Shown: piece after piece, positions 58,216 to 64,000 of the stretch
Position numbering within the stretch: position 1 is the stretch's first letter
How the letters are laid out: every line of letters starts with the position of its first letter
Origin: Liolophura sinensis
Lineage: Eukaryota; Mollusca; Polyplacophora; Chitonida; Chitonidae
Direction of reading: 5' to 3'
Assembly: GCF_032854445.1 (NCBI RefSeq)
Contig: NC_088297.1
Span: 20,163,127-20,227,126 of the forward strand
DNA: 64,000 nt
The notes under the pieces: generated by a model
The model's input: the letters and a program-made list of their open reading frames with translations, nothing else
Database searches by the model: none
What the model was told of the DNA's origin: nothing
Made by a program: the position numbers and the translations under genes

Positions 58216-60470
58216 CCTTTGATATGATGATTAGAGAGGTTTCAGAAAATGGGTATAGTCATTTTAGTGCTTGCAGATTTAGACATTACTGGGTATGACA
58301 GTGGGTCTTGACAGTGTATCCGAATATTGTATCCCTTGTTTGACAGAGGGGAAGTATTTAAACTCTTATCATGTGTACATGTACATTTGCACGAATCATA
58401 GCCCACTTGTAAGAAGCCTTTTTAACGTTATGAGAGTGTAACTACCATGACAACCAGCAGTGTAGGCATTATATGGCCTCATGGCCCTTGCGAGCAATGC
58501 AATGTTAAGTGGGCTTGTGCAAGGGGGCCCATGTCAGTAGTTAAGTATTGTACATATTGTAGGTAGTGCATTTCAGATGGCCTCTGCAGTAAATTGTCTT
58601 TTAGAGCCATGAAAGACCAATATTTCACAAGAATTATTTGAAACAGCAACTGTGTCACAGATATAAAAAAAAAACAGCAATCTTGAAGAAAAAAAACCAG
58701 CAACTTGATTGTGACATTCAAAAAAAAAACCAAAAAAGAGATAAAACATTGTATGGAACTGACATTGGGCAGTGCTGTCATGGTACCCCATTGGTGATGT
58801 GCCTTGAACACATTTGCCTGGGTATGTGTGACCATGTTGAAGCGCAGGCTTAGATGACAGGCAGTGCTACCTATACTCTCCCTGCTACAGGTCCTTGGCC
58901 TGTGTTTAAGAACTTACTACTGGCAGGTCTCTGGGATGTGGGTAAACACTAGGGGTGATGGAAACCAGGTGCTGGTCTCAGCTCAACACTGTTACCCCCA
59001 CTCACTTCTCCATCATTCCCCTTTCCTCCACTTTGGAACCCCCTCCCCCTCAATCTGGCCTCCACCCCCTGACTACTGAACCCCCAGTGTGGCACAGCCC
59101 CTAGCTGTGCTGGCCAAGTTCTCCCAGGCCAAGTCCTCAAGTCTGGAAACATTCAGCAGGACAAGGACCTGTGCTCAAATAAGATAGTATCTTGACACAA
59201 ATCTAAAACTAGACTTGCATGTTATCAGAATTTTAATTATTCATGTGTCAGCCCACATCATTTTAAAAAAAATTCAAGTTGAGAAGAAAGATTTAACATT
59301 ACCTGAAATCTATCTCCTGGAAAATGACTATTTAAGATGTAAAATGTCCAAACTTGAGTGTTGATTTGGAGCAGAGACTGGTGTGAGCAGTGACATCTCG
59401 TCTGTGGATCCCATTCTTTTCATTTTGGGGGATTGTTCTATGAAAATTTTTGAACAGTTTGTGTGCCGGATTTGATTTTAGCCTTTGTGAAGATGATGTC
59501 ATGAAAGGAACTACATGTATGTGTATTGGAGGCATGTCTGGACCAATCCTAAGTAGAGCTAAAACTCCAGTGTTATACATTAGATACATGCACATGTAGT
59601 GTTAGACCTGTCAGAACCGTGTCCAAACAATGTGGAAGCTCTTTAAGTTGTTCATTTATCTTGTTGGCCCTGTAACAGTGTCTACAGTGTATGTTCTCAG
59701 TCCAACAGAACTGTCCCTGAACGTATGTACATGTAGCATCAGTGATGAAGTGACCTACAGCATTACAGTGGTGCATGAAAACCTATAAAAGGGATGCACT
59801 TTCTTTCCAATCTCCGTATCTCTCACTGTTAGCTTTTACATACACAGTGAAGGATCATCAAGACTTTGATAATGGATGCATAATTAAAAGACAAATAAGC
59901 AATATTTTCCATAAGAGCGATTTCCTGACTTCTGTCAAAGATGTGATTTAGCCAAAGAAAACAAATATCTTAAGTTGGCTGACATTAGTTTATCTCTCTG
60001 GTTAAGAGTTTGTCCTTTCATGAAGATGTCCCCCAGGGGAAGGGCTTGGGGGTGTTAGGGTATGCACAACATGTGGCTTATACATATGTGCATTACACAG
60101 CATTAGGTAAAAATGGAATTGTATGTATGCCTCCCCGCAACTTGGCCAATTCCATTTGAGAACCCCCATATGATATTGTTAACGCATGCTAGGCTTGCTC
60201 TTACCATTCACAAATAACGGACATTGCTGGCATTTCAACAACACCGACCCATGCGTTCATCTGCCAACCACATTGCAATATTAATACACAGGAACAGATT
60301 TAGTCTTTGCCCAGAGGAATCTTTCTTTCTTCCTGCATGAATATACACGAACAGTACAGGACTTGCATACTGAAATATTAGGGCCGTTCGTAAAAAGTTC
60401 TTTGTTATCCATAACTCGACCGTATCGGAAAGAATAGAGCAGCTTGGCTGGGAAATATTACTTTTCTTCA
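58216..60470. other. Intron stretch, nothing recognised
   Basis: A-rich runs near 58665-58740 create low-complexity ORFs on both strands. A C-rich patch lies near 59030-59070. No gene was recognised. Confidence 0.5.
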
Positions 60471-60477
60471 GGCTATA

Positions 60478-60694
60478 CTCTAAATCTTCAACCTTTTCAA
60501 CTACAAAAGCATTTTCTTAAGTGGAATTTACACATACATTTGTCATGAAAATGGTGCTGAAAATGTCTTGCTTGTGTCACCAAAGATACAAGCTTCATAA
60601 GACAGTGCAAATTATTTCTCTACACTCTATAGTTCTCTCAGAATGTTTCAAAGTATCCATTGCATGTGTGGTTGAAAAGATTGAAGAAAAAAGA
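60478..60694 (-). mobile_element. MITE family 1, reverse orientation
   Basis: TA, CTCTAAATCTTCAACCTTTT at the left and GGTTGAAAAGATTGAAGAA at the right. GTGCAAATTATTTCTCTACA inside is the reverse complement of the family 1 core. Confidence 0.82.
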
Positions 60695-60884
60695 TAAATA
60701 AAGACGATTTTGTGGAAACCAAAATTAAGAGAATAAGTAAGGAAGTTTATCAGAAGCCCAATAAAAACGTCAAGAGTACATGAATGAATGATAAGGGATT
60801 TGGAAGTTCATATATCGTGGTATGATCACCTGAAGAAAGGTGTTTATCAAGGGCACATGTACAGGCACATTAGATTGTAGATTT

Positions 60885-61045
60885 TTTTTTTTATCTATTT
60901 ATATATTTGGTTCTTGTATTATGCTGTTCTCAACAATATTTCACCTATATGATGGCGTCCAGCATTATGGTGAGAGGAAAATGGGCAGTGCCGGGAGGAA
61001 CCCACAACCATCTGCAGGTTGCTGGCAGACCTTCTTGTACATGTG
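60885..61045 (-). mobile_element. SINE family A, 3' part, reverse
   Basis: CTCAACAATATTTCACCTAT, CCAGCATTATGGTGAGAGGA, CCCACAACCATCTGCAGGTT read on the plus strand. The head is missing. It faces the copy at 61190. Confidence 0.85.
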
Positions 61046-61189
61046 TATACATGTAGCTGCAGAGACAAAAAGTTCAGGTGGAAATGATTATGTAATGCAT
61101 ATGTAAGTAATGATACCTCTATAATTACATGTCCACGTACTAGCTTTCCACATGTCGTCTTATTTACTGTAGACTTGTCTGGAAACATT

Positions 61190-61325
61190 TCGGCTGGCTT
61201 CAGTAGCAACCTTTGGATGGTCGTGGCTCTGTCTCGTTTCCGCCCACCTTGTTGCTGCACCTCATCATATTTATAAGTTAAATGTTCTTGTGTACGGCAT
61301 AAACTCAAATCAAATAAATAAATAA
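61190..61325 (+). mobile_element. SINE family A, 3' part, forward
   Basis: AGCAACCTTTGGATGGTCGT, TTGCTGCACCTCATCATATT, GTTCTTGTGTACGGCATAAA and an (AAATA)n end. With the copy at 60885 it forms an inverted pair separated by about 145 bp. Confidence 0.82.
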
Positions 61326-61407
61326 ATATATGTCAATAAATAGACATTTCATTTGTTGCACTATGGGATGTAGGTGCATGTGTGCACTATATACTTACTT
61401 ACATTTA

Positions 61408-61623
61408 CACTAAACAACCTAAGAATTTGACCACAAAAGCGCATTTTTGGAGGCAAAAAGTCATGAAGTGTTACTTCCGGTGCTAAAATTTACACTTTCT
61501 CAGTAGGATGTCGTCTTACCCTCCAAACACCTCTCAAAGCCCCATTCTAACATCAATAGAACCTGCTAGAATCTAGAAAAAACGAGCAACTCAGTAGTGG
61601 ACAAAATTTTAGGTCATTTAGGG
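61408..61623 (+). mobile_element. MITE family 3
   Basis: TA, CACTAAACAACCTAAGAATT at the left; AAAATTTTAGGTCATTTAGG, G, TA at the right. Length 216 bp. Confidence 0.85.
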
Positions 61624-61624
61624 T

Positions 61625-62530
61625 ATGTTATAGCAAGGAACCGAAAGCCAGTCTATGTTTGTATTTTGGTTATTTTGTAAGTTACAAGATTCCACCCATT
61701 TCCAGTCTGAGGATGGTGACTGCAGTGGTGGTGGTTTCTTATGGCTGTCTATTGTTGATGTTGCCTGTCACTAACACACTTGTAGCCATTAACATCTGTT
61801 GACAATAACCTTCAGCTGTGTCTCCAAACATGTCAGTAAGATGTCAGTTCAGTTCATCTGATAATAAGTTTTAGCCATTATATGGCTGGATTGAAGGGAC
61901 AAAAAATGTGAAAAAAAGGTGATGTCTACAGTAGTTGAACCTGACGACAGATTTCTTTGGTTGATAATGTAATAAACAAACTTATTACATGCGCAAGTGT
62001 AATGCAGTAGTATTGGCTTCAACAGCAGGATATAAAGATCATTGGATTTGGTTTCTTTTGCCAGAAACTGTCTGTAAAAATGTGCATCCCTTTTTGTTTT
62101 CAATTCCCCATTTACATTTAAGTTTCTTTGTTTAGAAGATGAAAACATCTCGGTTTTGTCCTGACTTAAATGTAAACTACAAACAGTTATTTTACCCTTC
62201 TACAATTTTGAAATTAATGGTTTGTTTGTCCTCATGGTTATGCTAAAAATTAGCCTTTGTCAGAGGTTTTAATATATCTCTGTAGAGAAAAACTTTTCCT
62301 GCCATCAACTGATACACATACATGTACATATAATTGCAATAAAGATGTATGTCTGCCAAAATATTTGCTGTTGAAAGCAAAACACAATTCAGTCATTTCT
62401 TATTAGGCATTGCTCTTCAACTTGCACTTACTTGTAAAGTAAAAAAAACCCATGAACATGTAAATGATGAAAAAATTTAAAGCTTTTTTTTCACATGTAT
62501 ATAAGTGGGCATTTAGTCTCCCGTATTTCA
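61625..62530. other. Intron stretch, nothing recognised
   Basis: No gene or repeat was recognised. A 99-codon minus-strand ORF (61849-62148) has no recognisable features. Confidence 0.5.
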
Positions 62531-62534
62531 TTGC

Positions 62535-62705
62535 ATTGATTCCTCTCCGGCCGCATGTGGGAAGGTCTGTCAGCAACCTGCGGATGGTCGTGGGTTCCCT
62601 CCCTGGGCTTTGCCTGGTTTTCTACCACCATAATACTAACTGCCGTCGTAGGAGTGAAATATTCTTGAGTACAGCGTAAAACACCAATCAAATAAATAAA
62701 TAATA
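62535..62705 (+). mobile_element. SINE family A, 3' two-thirds
   Basis: CTCTCCGGCCGCATGTGGGA, AGCAACCTGCGGATGGTCGT, CATAATACTAACTGCCGTCG, ATTCTTGAGTACAGCGTAAA and an (AAATA)n end. The head is missing. Confidence 0.9.
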
Positions 62706-63114
62706 AATTCATTGCATTTGTACACAAATAACGATTCTGGTGATAAACTACAACCTCAGTGGCAACAGCACTTGGCAGCACGAACTCTCTCCACCACAAG
62801 AAGACATACATATTAACTGCACTAAGTGTTACATGTCTTCGTCCCAGTGTACGTGTATGTACCATTACCCTGATTCTGTTAACCTTATAATAACCACATG
62901 GATTGCATTCGTGTGTTGCATCAATGCCACAAGATTAGGGCAGGAAAAAAAAGAATGGCAGAAAAAAAGTTAAAAAGACCTCTGTATATCCGGAAGGGTT
63001 GCAGACATACATCACATGTGGTAGACTTTTCATTTTTTTTATTTTGAGATGGCTGGTAACTCTGTGTATTTGTTACGAAATAATTTTCCCGCATATAAGC
63101 CCAAATTGCACTGA

Positions 63115-63297
63115 CTAGTGCCAGATGGCATCAGGCAGAGTGCCCTCCTTCCCAAACCACACAATGGTTGGATTGAAAGCTCTACTTTCATCCCAGACTT
63201 TAAATCTTGACACATGTTCTGACCTTTTTATTGTAGCAGGATTTATTTCCAGATGTAATGGTATAGTGATGTCACCGTGAGGCACTTCAAATACCAT
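63115..63297 (-). other. Candidate small ORF or coding fossil (60 codons)
   Basis: On the minus strand, ATG to TAG gives a peptide of protein-like composition (FKVWDESRAFNPTIVWFGK). An in-frame TGA lies five codons upstream of the ATG, so it is not simply the end of a longer exon in that frame. No family was recognised. Possible transposon or gene fossil. Confidence 0.2.
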
Positions 63298-63971
63298 GCT
63301 TAATTTTTTTCATCATGCTGTGCCGTTTTTGTAAAAAAAAATTTTATCAGTTACATGTAAGTGTATTGATGTGCGTAAATATGACCAGAAGGACATGTTA
63401 TCTCCAGGCTAGTTAATGACAGGTGTGCAGAATTTTCTGACATTTCTTGAACGGAGAAATGAAATAAAATATTGTAGGTAAATAAGTACCTGTAGGTAAA
63501 ATGTTTTTATCATAGCCCCAAATTTTTAATCTTTCCAAACCAATTGGTCCTTTCCAACTTTTAGACATTCGGCACCCTGGTTATTTACACTCACAAAATT
63601 GATTGCCACCATACACATGTACATATACAGGGTGTTCAAAAAGAGCAAGTAGCAGGCTGCACACAGCTGTCTACTGCTGTCCCCTTAGCTGCCTACTTTG
63701 AATATTCTTACTGTTTAAATCAATAGTAATTGTGGTATAATTACTTACAATTCAGTGGCCTACTTTTGAACTCTGACCTTCTCCTCCAATTCTAAATGAA
63801 AACCCTGCATATAAGTGAAAAGTTTTTTAGAGCATGATATTTAACAACATGCAGTCAAATAAAAAAAAATCAAATGTAATTCCATTTAAGGTTTATTGGC
63901 TTCATTAATTACGGCAGTAAAATTGACTCCTGTAGATCGAATAATTTTGAAGTGAAAACAAATCAAAGCTA

Positions 63972-64000
63972 CCCTAATTCCTCCCACTTTTCGCATATGA
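63972..64000 (+). mobile_element. MITE family 2-like left end, cut by window end
   Basis: TA, CCCTAATTCCTCCCACTTTT, CGCATATGA. The start resembles the 75-bp nested copy at 24988 (CTTTTAGCATACGA). Confidence 0.7.

Larger units (their letters stand above)
11185..64000 (+). other. EXT1: EXT1 intron 1 (open at the window end)
   Basis: The donor GTAAGC begins at 11185. No exon encoding the expected next block of exostosin (the conserved region around VPRGRRLGSFRF) was found in any plus-strand ORF downstream. The intron is therefore inferred to run past 64000. A very long first intron is also a known feature of vertebrate EXT1. Its content is mostly SINEs, MITEs and minisatellites, listed separately. 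Confidence 0.75.

Noticed and set aside
16340-64000. CCCTAA words as telomere-like repeats
   Set aside because: They are single occurrences at the ends of MITEs next to TA, not tandem TTAGGG arrays.
11185-64000. EXT1 exon 2 within the window
   Set aside because: I looked for the conserved block following the first exon in the plus-strand ORFs and found none; a weakly conserved or very short exon could still have been missed.

Overview
This is eukaryotic genomic DNA, AT-rich and almost entirely non-coding, most likely from a marine lophotrochozoan such as a bivalve or gastropod mollusc. The species call is inference. It rests on invertebrate-type EXT1 protein sequence, several tRNA-derived SINE families whose tails (GAGTACGGCGTAAAAC and GAGTACGACGTTAAAC) are of a kind common in molluscs and related phyla, many TACATGTA palindromes and minisatellites, and a decayed Penelope-like element. 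The six-frame track gives many ORFs of 60-150 codons, but nearly all are chance or minisatellite-driven.

The one protein-coding feature I recognise with confidence is the first coding exon of exostosin-1 (EXT1, the heparan sulfate copolymerase) at 10250-11184 on the plus strand. An in-frame stop lies directly before its ATG. It ends in a consensus splice donor in phase 2, the phase I recall for the exon 1/2 junction of vertebrate EXT1. Upstream lie a perfect palindromic CRE (9878-9885), a YY1-type AAGATGGCGG (10127-10136) and two short upstream ORFs that overlap by ATGA. I found nothing resembling the next EXT1 exon downstream, so about 52.8 kb, from 11185 to the window end, is read as the start of a very long intron 1.

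Layout: 1-9430 is intergenic (SINEs, a Penelope-like reverse transcriptase fossil at about 3290-3925, a 56-bp minisatellite at 4485-5500, a 144-bp duplication). 9429-9649 is a long imperfect inverted repeat just upstream of the promoter. 9860-10249 is promoter and 5'UTR. 10250-11184 is EXT1 exon 1. 11185-64000 is intron 1. The intron holds a 31-bp minisatellite (11.7-13.1 kb), 87-, 48-, 70-, 46-, 34-, 18- and 36-bp tandem arrays, SINE copies on both strands, and at least three related families of short TA-flanked inverted-repeat elements (MITEs) that begin TA-CCCTAA.

The most interesting structure that standard annotation would miss is this MITE group. There are about 18 full or partial copies, and one 75-bp copy appears to sit inside a foldback element whose relative at 17.4 kb looks like the empty site. 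Several islands inside the intron (19.64-20.22, 45.56-45.80, 49.07-49.55, 52.69-53.22 and 55.55-55.98 kb) lack recognisable repeats and look richer in CpG than their surroundings. They are candidates for regulatory DNA or unrecognised exons. All similarity statements were made by eye; none has been checked by a search.
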